Of a DNA stretch of 64,000 bases, positions 1 to 8,950 are shown in pieces. Location: the NCBI GenBank assembly GCA_001931535.1, contig CP016211.1:10152377-10216376 (forward strand), given 5' to 3'. Every line of letters begins with the position of its first letter. Position 1 is the first letter of the stretch. Position numbers and translations under genes: made by a program. The notes beneath the pieces were generated by a model. The model was given only the letters and a program-made list of their open reading frames with translations, was not told the origin of the DNA and did not search any database. The stretch is from Minicystis rosea (GTDB taxonomy: Bacteria > Myxococcota_A > Polyangia > Polyangiales > Polyangiaceae).

Positions 1-447
1 AAGTCGGTGGAGCGCGGGCTCAACGTGTACTTCGGGAACCGCGAGCGCTGGTTCTCCACCGTGTACGTCGACGATCTGGTGCGCGCCATCCTCGACGCGG
101 CCGAGGCCGAGGCGACGAAGGGCAAAGGCTACTTCGTCTGCGATGGCAAGCCGATCACCTGGGGCGATTACCAAGAGCACATCATCCGCGAGAGCGGCCG
201 CCGCGTGCTGACGTTGAACCTGCCCGAGGTGCTCGTCGACATCGCCGCGGTGGGCGGCGAGCTCGCCACGCGCTTCGATAAGAAGCCTCGCCTCTTCAAC
301 AAGCAAAAGGCGCTGATGGGCGCCCAAGAGGCTTGGACCTGCCAGCACGACGCCCTCCGCGCCGACACCGGCTACACGCCCGAGTTCGACGTGGTCGAAG
401 GCGTGCGCCGCACGCTCGCGTGGTACCGCGAGAAGAAGTGGGTTTAG
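1..447 (+). CDS. NAD-dependent epimerase/dehydratase, 3' part
   Basis: This is the 3' end of a gene that enters from outside the window; 148 codons are visible and end at TAG. The fragment looks like the C-terminal substrate-binding half of an extended SDR (NAD-dependent epimerase/dehydratase) enzyme. It has the typical STVYVDDLVRAIL segment, in which the VDD precedes a helix of small residues, then a GYFVCDG stretch and a C-terminal helix ending in RRTLAWYREKKWV. The Rossmann GxxGxxG and catalytic YxxxK lie upstream of the window, so substrate and true activity cannot be judged. It is convergent with the muramidase gene downstream. Confidence 0.75.
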   Translation, partial: KSVERGLNVYFGNRERWFSTVYVDDLVRAILDAAEAEATKGKGYFVCDGKPITWGDYQEHIIRESGRRVLTLNLPEVLVDIAAVGGELATRFDKKPRLFNKQKALMGAQEAWTCQHDALRADTGYTPEFDVVEGVRRTLAWYREKKWV

Positions 448-477
448 AGCCTGTCCCAGTAGACCTTCGCGCGACTA

Positions 478-540
478 CCATTTCGAGTCAGCCGCGGCTG
501 CCAACCATTGCGAGGCAGGCGCGGCTGACGTCCATTTCGA
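478..540. repeat. Degenerate 27-bp tandem repeat, about 2.3 units
   Basis: Two successive 27-bp units begin at 478 and 505, each starting CCATT followed by CGAG and ending with a GCGGCTG-like block. A third, decayed unit begins at 532. The repeat lies in the 133-bp gap between the convergent epimerase fragment and muramidase gene. Similarity between units is partial, so this may be a relic or chance in GC-rich DNA. Confidence 0.35.
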
Positions 541-580
541 GGGGGGCGCCGGCACCCGCAATGGTGGGGCGCCGCGATCG

Positions 581-1792
581 CTATGCAATGGCGGCGCGCT
601 GGGCGGCGGCGGCGGCGCGGGCCATGGTGTCGGGAAAGGCGGGATCGGGCGCGGCGGCGCGGCGGGCGATGTCGGCGGCGGGCTCGCCGGCTTCCATGGC
701 GAGGCGGGCGTCGCCGCTGCCGAGGAGGAGATCGAGCGCGGGGATGTGGTCCACGTACTCGTAGCGATCGCTGCGGAAGCGGAAGCGCTCGGGATCTTGG
801 CGGCGCGCGATCGCGATCAAGGCGACGTAGGTGGCCACGGGGCGGAAGGTGGCTTCGTCGGTCGGGTGGATTTGCACGCCGCCGCAGATGAGGCCGGCGT
901 GCTTTTGGAAGGTCGGCTGGAAGGTGAGCGGACGCGCGACGAAGCCCGGCAGGCCGGTGTCGGCGAGGCCGCGCGCGAGGGCGTGGCCGTCGATCCAAGG
1001 CGCGCCGACGAGCTCGAAGGGACGCGTGGTGCCGCGGCCTTCCGAGATGTTCGTGCCTTCGAGGAGGCAGCCGCCCGGATAGACGAGGGCGGTGAGCTCG
1101 GTCGGCATGTTCGGCGACGGCATCACGAAGGGCCGATCCCACGCGGCCGCGGTGCGGGCCCGATCCCAGCCGCGCGCGGGCACGATCGCGAGCGCGCCCG
1201 ATGCACCGAGCGAGAGGCCATCACGCTCCGCGAAGAGCGCGACGATCTCGCCGACCGTGAGCGAATGACGGATGGGCATGGGCTCGAGGCCGACGAAGGA
1301 GAGGAAGCCCTCCCGCTGCGTGGCACCTTCGACCTGCGCCGCGAGGCCGCCGATGGGGTTCGGTCGATCGAGGAGGATGACCTGCACGCCCGCCTCGTGC
1401 GCGGCGCGGAGCGCGAGGAGCGCCGTCCACACGAAGGTGTAATAGCGCGAGCCGACGTCGGCGAGGTCGATGAGGAGGACGTCGAGGTCGGCGAGGTGCT
1501 CCGGCTTGGGCGAGAGATCGGAGAAGTCGTCGCCGTAGAGGCTCACGATGGGCGAGCCCGTGCGCAGATCGGTGGCCGAGGCCACGGCGACCATGTACTG
1601 CGCCTCGCCGCCGTAGCCGTGCTCGGGTCCAAAGAAGATGCGCGGCCGAATGCCGAGGCGATGCAAGACCTCGGCGGCATGGAGGAGCCCGCGATCCACG
1701 CTGGCCGGATGAGCGAGCAGCCCCACGCGGGAGGCGCGGAGGCGCGCGACGAGCGGGTCGAGCTGAGAGAGGCGATCGAGACCGACGTCCAT
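581..1792 (-). CDS. DUF1343 / NamZ-type exo-beta-N-acetylmuramidase
   Basis: A 403-residue protein of the DUF1343 (GH171, NamZ) family, whose characterised members remove terminal MurNAc from peptidoglycan fragments in cell-wall turnover. Family blocks seen in order are FGPEHG, DVGSRYYTFVWT, LDRPNP, PSPNMPT, EGTNISEGRGT followed by PFELVGAPW, and CGGVQIH. The ATG at 1792 is chosen because homology starts just after it; the in-frame extension upstream is Arg/Pro-rich and overlaps the divergent promoter region. No signal peptide is evident from this start, whereas many characterised relatives are exported. It is divergent from the kinase gene at 1914 and probably transcribed alone. Family assignment is secure; substrate is inferred. 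Confidence 0.88.
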   Translation of the reverse strand: MDVGLDRLSQLDPLVARLRASRVGLLAHPASVDRGLLHAAEVLHRLGIRPRIFFGPEHGYGGEAQYMVAVASATDLRTGSPIVSLYGDDFSDLSPKPEHLADLDVLLIDLADVGSRYYTFVWTALLALRAAHEAGVQVILLDRPNPIGGLAAQVEGATQREGFLSFVGLEPMPIRHSLTVGEIVALFAERDGLSLGASGALAIVPARGWDRARTAAAWDRPFVMPSPNMPTELTALVYPGGCLLEGTNISEGRGTTRPFELVGAPWIDGHALARGLADTGLPGFVARPLTFQPTFQKHAGLICGGVQIHPTDEATFRPVATYVALIAIARRQDPERFRFRSDRYEYVDHIPALDLLLGSGDARLAMEAGEPAADIARRAAAPDPAFPDTMARAAAAAQRAAIA

Positions 1793-1913
1793 GAAGGGGC
1801 TCCGTACTGCGACCACCGCCGGTGGTAAAGCGCCGCGCGCGGGCGATCCCACGCGAGGATCACGGCTCCTGGAACCGATCACGGGCCGCCGGCGTGGTAG
1901 CGTCCAGCCGCCC

Positions 1914-3254
1914 ATGTTGCTCGAGGTCGGACAGACCTACGCCGGTCGTTACCGCATCGCCCGCAAGATCGGCGAAGGCGCGATGGGCGCGGTGTACGAG
2001 GCGGAGCACGTCCTCATCCACCGGCGCGTGGCGTTGAAGGTGCTGCTGCCCACGGTGGCCGAGCTTTCATCGGCGGTGCATCGGTTCGAGCGCGAGGCGC
2101 AGGCGGCCGGGCGCATCGGGTCGCCGCACATCGTCGAGGTCTTCGACTTGGGTGACCTCGCCGCGCCGGGGCACGCGACGGCGCGCTTCCTCGTGATGGA
2201 GTTGCTCGAAGGCGAGACGCTCGGCGAACGTCTCGCGGCGCGCGGGCGCCTGCGACCGGAGGAGGCCGCGGCGCTCGCGTGTCAGCTCCTCGCGGGGCTC
2301 GGCGCGGCCCACGCGGCCGATATCGTGCACCGCGATCTCAAGCCGGCCAACGTGTTCCTCGTGCGCGGGCGCGGCGGCGATTTCGTGAAGATCCTCGACT
2401 TCGGGGTGTCGAAGTTCGCGGCCGACGACATGAGCGCGACGGCGCCGGGCGCGGCCCTGGGCACGCCTTATTACATGTCGCCCGAGCAGGCGAAGGGCGC
2501 CGCGGAGATCGATCCGCGGAGCGATCTCTACTCCGTCGGCGTGATGCTCTACGAGTGCGTCACGGGGAAGGTGCCGTTCGACGCGGCCACGCTGAACGAG
2601 CTGATCTTCCGCATCGTGCTGGAGGTGCCGGCGCCCATCGAGTCGTTCGCGCCCGACGTCGATCCCGGCTTCATCGCCATCGTCCAGAAGGCGATGGCGC
2701 GCGAGCCGAGCGAACGATACGCGACGGCGCGCGCGCTGTACGAAGCGCTGGCCGAGTGGCTCGCGCATGCCGGCGCGCCCGCGGCGCCGGGCGTGATCCC
2801 TTGGGACACGGGCGCGCCGCCTTCGGCATCGCCGCCGCCGAGCGCGCGCGTCTCGGGCGGGCTCGATCAAGCGACGACGCAGCTCTACGTGCCACGACGG
2901 CGCCGCTCGCTGGCGACGGTGGCGCTCAGCCTCGTCGCGGCGCTCGGGGTGGTGGCCGGCGTCGCGGTGTTGATGCTGGTGGCACGATCGAGCCCCGAGA
3001 AGAGCACCGTCGCGCCGCTGGTGAGCGCCGTGATCGCCGCGCCGCCCGCGGCGATCTCCGCGTCGGCGCCGCCCGCCGCCTCCACGCATCCGGCGCCCGC
3101 GCACAGCACGGCGGTGGTGGTCGCGGCCCGCGTGCCGGCGGCGACGGTCGCGAAGACGGCGGCGTCCGCGCCGAGCGCGACGGCGAAGAAGGTGGACGCG
3201 CCCCCGCCAGCGCCCGTGATCCCTGGGCCGCGCACGGTGCCGTCGGAGCTCTGA
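1914..3254 (+). CDS. Membrane Ser/Thr protein kinase (PknB-like), tandem copy 1
   Basis: 446-residue Hanks-type kinase. The glycine-rich loop GEGAMGAVYE is near residues 20-29, catalytic Lys about 42, HRDLKPAN at 139-146, DFG at 162-164 and the SPEQ activation segment after it, so all catalytic residues are present. A Pro/Ala linker leads to one transmembrane helix near residues 330-352. The extracytoplasmic tail is Ala/Pro-rich and low complexity, with no sensor domain, and ends RTVPSEL. The ATG at 1914 precedes the kinase domain by only a few residues. Its catalytic domain closely resembles that of the next gene, indicating a tandem duplication. Ligand and targets are unknown. Confidence 0.92.
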   Translation: MLLEVGQTYAGRYRIARKIGEGAMGAVYEAEHVLIHRRVALKVLLPTVAELSSAVHRFEREAQAAGRIGSPHIVEVFDLGDLAAPGHATARFLVMELLEGETLGERLAARGRLRPEEAAALACQLLAGLGAAHAADIVHRDLKPANVFLVRGRGGDFVKILDFGVSKFAADDMSATAPGAALGTPYYMSPEQAKGAAEIDPRSDLYSVGVMLYECVTGKVPFDAATLNELIFRIVLEVPAPIESFAPDVDPGFIAIVQKAMAREPSERYATARALYEALAEWLAHAGAPAAPGVIPWDTGAPPSASPPPSARVSGGLDQATTQLYVPRRRRSLATVALSLVAALGVVAGVAVLMLVARSSPEKSTVAPLVSAVIAAPPAAISASAPPAASTHPAPAHSTAVVVAARVPAATVAKTAASAPSATAKKVDAPPPAPVIPGPRTVPSEL

Positions 3255-3555
3255 TTCACACGGCGGGGACTCGCGTCGGGGCCCCATCACCCCGCGATCC
3301 ACCCTCAATTTCCAGAGCCTGGCGCTCGTCGCATCGAGATACGCGATCACGGACAAAGTCATCAGCCGTGTGAATGAGGGATCGGCGCGACGGCGAAGGC
3401 GCCCGTGATCGCCGCGATCGAAACGCTGACGGGTAAGCGCGCTCGATGCGTCAGCAGGCTAACGGCCGGCGGCGCGATGGGTGGGATTGCGCTGTGGGAA
3501 CAGGGGCTTGTCGCGATCATGCCCTCCGGCCCGACCCTTGCAGCCGCCGTCGGGC
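3255..3555. other. Intergenic gap between tandem kinases
   Basis: No convincing gene is seen here. The only structure noted is a 7-bp inverted repeat GCTGACG/CGTCAGC with a 17-nt loop at 3425-3455, which could be a weak terminator for the first kinase or an operator for the second. Short open frames on both strands are compositional. Confidence 0.4.
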
Positions 3556-5013
3556 ATGGAGGGCGAGCGTCACGACACGGGGCCACGCGCCCTGACCTTC
3601 AAACCCGGCCACACGATCGACGGTGGCAAGTACCGCATGGCCCGCCTCCTCGGCGAAGGCGGCATGGGCGCGGTGTACGAGGGCGAGAACACGCGCATTC
3701 GCCGGCGCGTCGCCATCAAGGTCCTGCACCAGAGCATCGCCGCGAAGGCCGATGCCGTCGCGCGCTTCGAGCGCGAGGCGCAGGCCGCGGGCCGCATCGG
3801 ATCGGATCACATCGTCGAGGTGATCGATCTCGGCAGCACGCCCGAAGGCGATCGCTTCATGGTCATGGAGCTGCTCGAAGGCGAGAGCCTCGGCGATCGC
3901 ATCCGGCGCAAGGGGCGCCTCCCCGCGGCCGAGATCGCGGGCATCCTCCATCAGCTCCTCGCGGGCCTCGGGGCCGCGCACGAGGCGGGGATCGTGCATC
4001 GCGATCTCAAGCCCGACAACGTGTTCCTCGCGCAGGGACGCGCGGGGCGGCGCGACTTCGTGAAGATCCTCGACTTCGGCGTCTCCAAGTTCGCCGTCGA
4101 CACGGATCTCTCCATGACGAGCAGCGGCGCCGTGGTGGGGACGCCGTTCTACATGTCGCCCGAGCAGGCGCGCGGGCAGGAGATCGATGCGCGCAGCGAT
4201 CTCTTCTCCGTCGGTGTCGTGGCCTATCAGGCCGTGACGGGCCGCGTGCCTTTCAACGCGGCGACGTTCAACGAGCTGGTGTTCAAGATCGCGCTCGAAT
4301 CGCCGGTGCCCGCGGGCGTGGCCGCGCCGGATCTCGATGCCGGCTTCGCCGCGATCATCACGCGCGCGATGGTGCGCAACCCCGCCGGCCGCTACCAGAG
4401 CGCGGCCGAGCTGCAGGCCGCGATCACCGCGTGGGCCGTCGAGGCCGGCGTGCCCATCGATCCGGACGACACGCTCCTCCCACCGCGCGTGCCGCGCGCA
4501 TTGGATGGCGTGAGCGCGGTGGAGCTCGGGCTCGCGAAGACGGTGTCCGGTGATTCGCTGGCGCCGATCCATCGCGAGCACGGAGCGGGCGCGGGTCGCA
4601 CGATGGCGATCGGCGCGGCCGCGATGTTGGCGATGATCGTCGGCGGCCTCGGTGCCTATGGATTGCTCGGGCACACGTCGGGGCGCATGGCCTCCGCAGC
4701 GGGAGGCCCGGTGACGATGGGGCCGCAGGCGCCTGCTTTCGAGCCTCCGGCGATCGTTGCGTCCACGCAACCATCGGCGAGCCCCGCGCCGACGGAAGCG
4801 GAAGCGAGCGCGACGGCGGCGCCCGTTGCGACACAGGCGCCCGTCGCGACGGAGGAGCCGAAGGCGAGCGCGAAGCCGGTGGTGAAGGCGAAGCCGGCGA
4901 TCACGGCGAGCCCGACGGCGGCGCCGTTGGCTGCGGTGGCGAAGGACATCGCGAAGCCGGCCACACCGATACCGATGCAGCCTTTGGGAAGGACGATCGG
5001 GAGCGAGCTGTGA
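3556..5013 (+). CDS. Membrane Ser/Thr protein kinase (PknB-like), tandem copy 2
   Basis: 485-residue Hanks-type kinase paralogous to the preceding gene. The glycine loop GEGGMGAVYE is around residue 34, catalytic Lys about 55, HRDLKPDN at 148-155 and DFG at 173-175. Long identical blocks with copy 1 include FEREAQAAGRIGS, QLLAGLGAAH and KILDFGVSKFA. A single transmembrane helix is predicted near 349-372. The outer tail of about 110 residues is an Ala/Thr/Pro/Lys low-complexity stalk ending RTIGSEL, like the RTVPSEL end of copy 1. The ATG at 3556 is chosen; a GTG or ATG further upstream would add only a Cys/Arg/Pro-rich stretch. The gene ends 16 bp before the convergent truA. Confidence 0.92.
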   Translation: MEGERHDTGPRALTFKPGHTIDGGKYRMARLLGEGGMGAVYEGENTRIRRRVAIKVLHQSIAAKADAVARFEREAQAAGRIGSDHIVEVIDLGSTPEGDRFMVMELLEGESLGDRIRRKGRLPAAEIAGILHQLLAGLGAAHEAGIVHRDLKPDNVFLAQGRAGRRDFVKILDFGVSKFAVDTDLSMTSSGAVVGTPFYMSPEQARGQEIDARSDLFSVGVVAYQAVTGRVPFNAATFNELVFKIALESPVPAGVAAPDLDAGFAAIITRAMVRNPAGRYQSAAELQAAITAWAVEAGVPIDPDDTLLPPRVPRALDGVSAVELGLAKTVSGDSLAPIHREHGAGAGRTMAIGAAAMLAMIVGGLGAYGLLGHTSGRMASAAGGPVTMGPQAPAFEPPAIVASTQPSASPAPTEAEASATAAPVATQAPVATEEPKASAKPVVKAKPAITASPTAAPLAAVAKDIAKPATPIPMQPLGRTIGSEL

Positions 5014-5029
5014 GCCTGGGCGATGGACG

Positions 5030-5818
5030 TCAGGCGAGCGGAGGCCAGACGTCGGCGCCTTCGTCCGCGAGGAGCACTTCCACGAGGTAGAGGCCTTCGC
5101 CGGGCGCGGTGATGCCGGCGTCGCGACGGTTCTTCGAAGCCAAGGCCCGCGCGATCGCGCCCGGCTCGCGATGACCGCGCGCCACGTCGACGAGCGTGCC
5201 CACGAGGATGCGCACCATGTTGTGGAGGAACGCGGTGCCCTCCACGTCGACGCGAATGAGCCGCGGGTCACCGGGATCGGCGGTGACGGTGAGCGAGCGA
5301 ATGGTGCGCGTGGTGTTGGCGCGCTCGTCGGCGCTCGAGCGGAAGGCGGCGAAGTCGTGCGTGCCCACGGCGAGCGCGGCTTCCGCCTGCGCGCGCGCGA
5401 GCGCTTCGTCGCCGGAGATGCCGGGCGCGCGCCAGGCGCGGCCTTCGAGGAAGGGATCGCGCACCGGGTCGCGCAGGATCAAGTAGCGATACCGCTTGCC
5501 CAGGTTGCCGAAGCGCGGGGAGAAGCCTTCGGGGACGATGGCGGCGCGGCGCACCGCGATCTCGTTCGGGAGGTGGCGCGACACGGCGAGGGCCCAGCCG
5601 CGCGGCGGGATGGTGGCCGCGGTGTCGAAGGCGACGCGCTGGCCGTGCGCGTGCACGCCCGCGTCGGTGCGGCTGGCGCCGCGGATGTCGCGGATGTTCG
5701 GATCCACCGCGCGCAGCGCGCCGAGCAGCTCGCCCGCCACCGTGCGCTGCCCCGGCTGCGTCGCGAACCCTGCGAAGGGCCCGCCGTCGTACGCGACGGT
5801 GAGCAGCACGCCTGCCAT
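5030..5818 (-). CDS. truA: tRNA pseudouridine(38-40) synthase TruA
   Basis: 262 residues, normal for TruA, which converts uridines 38-40 in the anticodon arm of many tRNAs to pseudouridine. The N-terminal YDGGPFAGF block and the catalytic motif RGASRTDAGVHAHGQ with nucleophile Asp52 are present, as is the C-terminal FLHNMVRILVGTLV block. It starts 8 bp after the stop of the upstream small lipoprotein gene, so it is probably the last gene of a short minus-strand operon that begins with the AgmX-like gene. Confidence 0.96.
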   Translation of the reverse strand: MAGVLLTVAYDGGPFAGFATQPGQRTVAGELLGALRAVDPNIRDIRGASRTDAGVHAHGQRVAFDTAATIPPRGWALAVSRHLPNEIAVRRAAIVPEGFSPRFGNLGKRYRYLILRDPVRDPFLEGRAWRAPGISGDEALARAQAEAALAVGTHDFAAFRSSADERANTTRTIRSLTVTADPGDPRLIRVDVEGTAFLHNMVRILVGTLVDVARGHREPGAIARALASKNRRDAGITAPGEGLYLVEVLLADEGADVWPPLA

Positions 5819-5826
5819 CGGTCGGC

Positions 5827-6204
5827 TCAGGAACCGCCGCCGCCGGAGCCCTGCATGCCACCGCCGGAGCCACCGCCGCCGCCCGAGCTGCTGGAGCTGC
5901 TCGTGGTGGGCGCGGGGCCTTCGCCGTAGCTGTAGAGACAGGCCGCGAGCGTGTCGCCGGTGAGCGGCTCACCCTTGCTGTCGACGCAGCACGCCGACGC
6001 GGGTTGGGCGTTGCCCTTCGCGTCGACGCACGGCGCGACGCCCTGGCATCCGCCGTCGACCGCTTTGATCCCGTTCTCGTCGACGTTGTACTCGCAGTCG
6101 GGCGTGACGCCGGTGACGGTCGAGCATGCGGCGATCGAAGCGCACGCCGCGAGCAGCGTGCCGGCGAGGATCTTCACGACGAGCGAAGCAGGGGGGGTGC
6201 GCAT
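5827..6204 (-). CDS. Small Cys-containing lipoprotein, Gly/Ser-rich tail
   Basis: 125-residue protein with a hydrophobic N-terminus and lipobox-like ends at LLAAC21 and SIAAC27, so it is probably an exported lipoprotein. The mature part has several Cys (DCEYN, GGCQG, APCVD, ACCVD) consistent with disulfides, then a long Ser/Gly-rich tail. No family is recognised. It sits 9 bp downstream of the AgmX-like gene and 8 bp upstream of truA, so co-transcription is likely. Its function is unknown. Confidence 0.75.
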   Translation of the reverse strand: MRTPPASLVVKILAGTLLAACASIAACSTVTGVTPDCEYNVDENGIKAVDGGCQGVAPCVDAKGNAQPASACCVDSKGEPLTGDTLAACLYSYGEGPAPTTSSSSSSGGGGGSGGGMQGSGGGGS

Positions 6205-6213
6205 GGGTGAACC

Positions 6214-6843
6214 CTATTGCTTGATCGAGAACGAGATGGGGATGTTCGCGACGATGCAACCGCCCGACGGGGGCGGGAAGCTCTGACCGCGGAAGCGGCC
6301 CAGCACGCACGAGGCGATCTCGCCCGAGTGGACCGTGTCGTTGGCCAGCGAGGCGCTGCAGACCTGCCCGTTGGTGCCGACCTGCACGCTCACCGTGAGG
6401 CTACCCGAGACTTCGGACGTGCGCAGCGCGCGCTGATAGCAACCCTGCGCCGACTGCGCCCGCGCGCGCAGCGCCGAGGAGAGGGCCCCGGTCGCCTCGC
6501 CGTTGCACGAGCCGCCGCACGGGCCCGCGCCCGCGCTCGCCGCGCCGGAGCTCGCCGGCTTGCCCGTAGGCTTGCCTGCGTCGGCGCCCGCGTCCGGCTC
6601 GTCGTCGAGCTTCGGCGGAGGCGGCGGCGCATAGAGCGGCGCCGGCGGCTCTTCACGCTTGGGAGCGGCGGTGGCGGTGACGGCGGCGGTCTGCGCGGTG
6701 ACCTGAGCCGAGCTGGACTTCTTCCAGAAGAAGATGCCGACGGCACCGGCGATGAGGACGAGCGCGCCGACGAGGTAGAGGCCGCCGCCCGACGAGTGCC
6801 CGGGGATTTGATCCGGAGGCGGAGGCTGCGAAGGAACCGACAC
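6214..6843 (-). CDS. AgmX/PglI C-terminal domain protein, membrane-anchored
   Basis: 209 residues from a GTG start preceded by GGAGG at about 8 nt. A transmembrane helix near residues 21-40 is followed by a Pro/Asp-rich linker. The C-terminal domain (about 105-209) contains CGGSC, then a ChL-like block of R-x-R-AQSAQGCYQRALR, GSLTVSVQVGTNGQV and a terminal FPPPSGGCIVANIPISF. This matches the AgmX/PglI C-terminal (TonB-C-like) domain common in myxobacteria, first named from adventurous gliding genes. It probably links the inner membrane to an envelope process; a role in gliding is not shown here. Confidence 0.8.
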   Translation of the reverse strand: MSVPSQPPPPDQIPGHSSGGGLYLVGALVLIAGAVGIFFWKKSSSAQVTAQTAAVTATAAPKREEPPAPLYAPPPPPKLDDEPDAGADAGKPTGKPASSGAASAGAGPCGGSCNGEATGALSSALRARAQSAQGCYQRALRTSEVSGSLTVSVQVGTNGQVCSASLANDTVHSGEIASCVLGRFRGQSFPPPSGGCIVANIPISFSIKQ

Positions 6844-7013
6844 GAAGAGACCTCCCGAAAGGATGAAGGCGCCCAGAGTTTACAGGCCCGATCCGAGCCC
6901 GGGGGAGGAAAGTGACGCACGAGGCCGACGCGAGCGCTCGGCCGCTCCCGGCACCGGCACGATGACGCGCAACGATCGTCCTCGATCTCCGCGCTCCATC
7001 GGGGTGCGACGGC

Positions 7014-7577
7014 TCACGCGGGCGCGTCTCCGGCGTCGGTGTCGTAGATCGTGATGGAGGTATCTCCATACGTGCGGCTCGGCCGCGCGACCAAGCGGGC
7101 GAGCCCAGGGGCCGCGTCGCGCGATGCATGCTCGAGGACGAAGCGCGCATCGGGCGCGAGCGCCGAGGCGGCGACGAGCGCAGCGACGAGCGGCGGGATC
7201 TCCGCGAGCGCCGCATAAGGCGGATCGGCGAACACGAGATCGAACGGGCCGTCGCTCGCGAGCGTCGCGATCGCGCGCGCGGCCGGCGCGGCGACGACGC
7301 GCGTCTCGGCCTCGAGAGCGAGCGCGCTCAGGTTCTCGCGGAGGGACGTGAGCGCCGGGCGCGCGTTCTCCACGAAGACGGCGCGCGAAGCGCCGCGCGA
7401 GACAGCCTCGATCCCGAGCGCGCCCGTTCCCGCGAAGAGGTCGAGCACGCGCACTCCCTCGACGTCGCCGAGCGCGGAGAACAAAGCCTCGCGCACCCGA
7501 TCGCTCGTCGGCCGCGTCGCCATCCCCGACGGCGCCGTGAGCCGGCGGCCGCCGAGCCGTCCGGCGATCACCCGCAC
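7014..7577 (-). CDS. rsmD: 16S rRNA (guanine(966)-N2)-methyltransferase RsmD
   Basis: 187 residues, the usual RsmD length. It methylates N2 of G966 in 16S rRNA using S-adenosylmethionine. The conserved N-terminus RVIAGRLGGRRL, the RPTSDRVREALF block, SAM-binding motif LDLFAGTGALGIEAVSRGA and catalytic DPPY at 118-121 are all present. GTG start at 7577, with GGGAG upstream. The gene lies 63 bp downstream of the PEGA-domain gene, on the same strand. Confidence 0.95.
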   Translation of the reverse strand: MRVIAGRLGGRRLTAPSGMATRPTSDRVREALFSALGDVEGVRVLDLFAGTGALGIEAVSRGASRAVFVENARPALTSLRENLSALALEAETRVVAAPAARAIATLASDGPFDLVFADPPYAALAEIPPLVAALVAASALAPDARFVLEHASRDAAPGLARLVARPSRTYGDTSITIYDTDAGDAPA

Positions 7578-7640
7578 GAGCTTGCTCCCACGCGAGCGCG
7601 CGTGTGAATCGATGCGGCCGGGGTGCTGCGGAGGTGCACG

Positions 7641-8747
7641 CTAGAAGCTGTAAGTCACATCCAGGCGGCCGCCCTGCGGGCCGACCTGCGGAAGGAACTG
7701 GAGGCTGCCCGTCTTCGGCGCCGACTTGCCGCTCGTGGCGATGAGGTAGATGCCTGCGCCGGCCGCGACGGCCGCGAGCGGGAACATCGCGATCTGCACG
7801 GTCTGGAACGTCTTGCCCTTGTTGCAGGCGCTGACGATGCCGGGGTTCGCCATGTTGTCGCAGACGTCGACGTTGCTCGGCGTGTTCTGGCGGACGTCGT
7901 CGATGGCGCCCTGCGCGCTCTTCACCTGCGCCATGGAGACGAAGCCGACGACACCGAACACCACGCCCGCGCCGAGGGCGGCGTAGCCGCCGATGCGCTT
8001 CCCGTTGACAGGGGTGCGATCGCCGCCCGCGGTGAGCGTCAGCGCGACGTCGAGCGGGGCGCCGGTGGGCTTCACCGTGATCTGGCGCTCGGTGTCGGCG
8101 AAGCCGACGGCCTTCACCGTGAGCTTGTGCGAGCCGGCCGGGACCATGAAGGTGCCATCGCCGTTCTTGAGCGCGCCGACGGGCTGGCCATCGAGGAAGA
8201 CCTGTCCCGCGACGTTGCCCGCGTGCACGTGGATCGAGCCCTTGGGCGGGCCGCCCGTGAGGTTGTTGATCGCGTCGGTGGCGATGCGGCGGAGCGAGTC
8301 GTCGTTCTGATCGGTGAGGTTGCCGCTGTACTCGATGGGGAACTTGCTCGTCCCCTTGCCGCGGATCCAGAGGTTCAGGTCGCCGGAGACCATCCCGCTC
8401 TTCTTGTCCTTCTTCTTGAGCGTGCCCCACACGTAGCGATCGCTCTTGATCTGATCGGCGATGCGCGACTGACAGTTGGCGTCCGGCGGCTCGGGACACT
8501 TGAGGCTGAGCGCGAGCACTTCGAGCGAGTAGTCGCCCTCGCCGAGCGACCAGCCCGGGACCTGGCGGACCGCGACGCGCAGCGCCTTGGTGAGCGCTTC
8601 CGCTTGATCGTCGGCGTCGGCCGTCTGGATCGCGATCACGTGGATCGGCAGCGTGTCCGGCCCGGGCTCCGCGGCCATGGCCGAAACGGAACCGCAAGAC
8701 AGGGCCGCGGCCGTCGCCCACGCGAAGGCCCGTCGAGGTGCGCGCAT
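7641..8747 (-). CDS. Exported PEGA-domain protein with two hydrophobic segments
   Basis: 368 residues from the ATG at 8747, which has GGAG six bases upstream and gives a clean signal peptide ending near AMA24. The N-terminal part (about 30-150) resembles a secreted alpha/beta domain with DANCQSRIADQIKSDRYVWG. A PEGA domain follows at about 165-225 (GSIHVHAG..VFLDGQPVG..VPAGSHKLTVKAVGF). Two hydrophobic helices follow (GGYAALGAGVVFGVVGFVSM and a segment near IAMFPLAAVAAGAGIYLIA). This layout is common in myxobacterial envelope proteins of unknown role. An in-frame longer reading frame upstream is not used. Confidence 0.82.
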   Translation of the reverse strand: MRAPRRAFAWATAAALSCGSVSAMAAEPGPDTLPIHVIAIQTADADDQAEALTKALRVAVRQVPGWSLGEGDYSLEVLALSLKCPEPPDANCQSRIADQIKSDRYVWGTLKKKDKKSGMVSGDLNLWIRGKGTSKFPIEYSGNLTDQNDDSLRRIATDAINNLTGGPPKGSIHVHAGNVAGQVFLDGQPVGALKNGDGTFMVPAGSHKLTVKAVGFADTERQITVKPTGAPLDVALTLTAGGDRTPVNGKRIGGYAALGAGVVFGVVGFVSMAQVKSAQGAIDDVRQNTPSNVDVCDNMANPGIVSACNKGKTFQTVQIAMFPLAAVAAGAGIYLIATSGKSAPKTGSLQFLPQVGPQGGRLDVTYSF

Positions 8748-8950
8748 GCTCGTCTCCAAGATCATTTTCGGCATCGTCAGCGTGACAACGTTACCCGGGC
8801 TCGCGACGCTTCTGCAATCGAGCTGCGGCGGTCGATCCACGGGTGCGCCCCTAGGCACGGAAAACACCGATGATTTTGTTCACTGGTCGGGTGGGCTCCC
8901 AGACCTGATCACGTGCGGAGGCGCGCTCTTCGGGCGCGGCCCCATCGTGA

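Noticed and set aside
3362..3586. Small gene in the gap between the two tandem kinases
   Set aside because: No ribosome site, no codon bias on either strand, and it overlaps the start of the second kinase.
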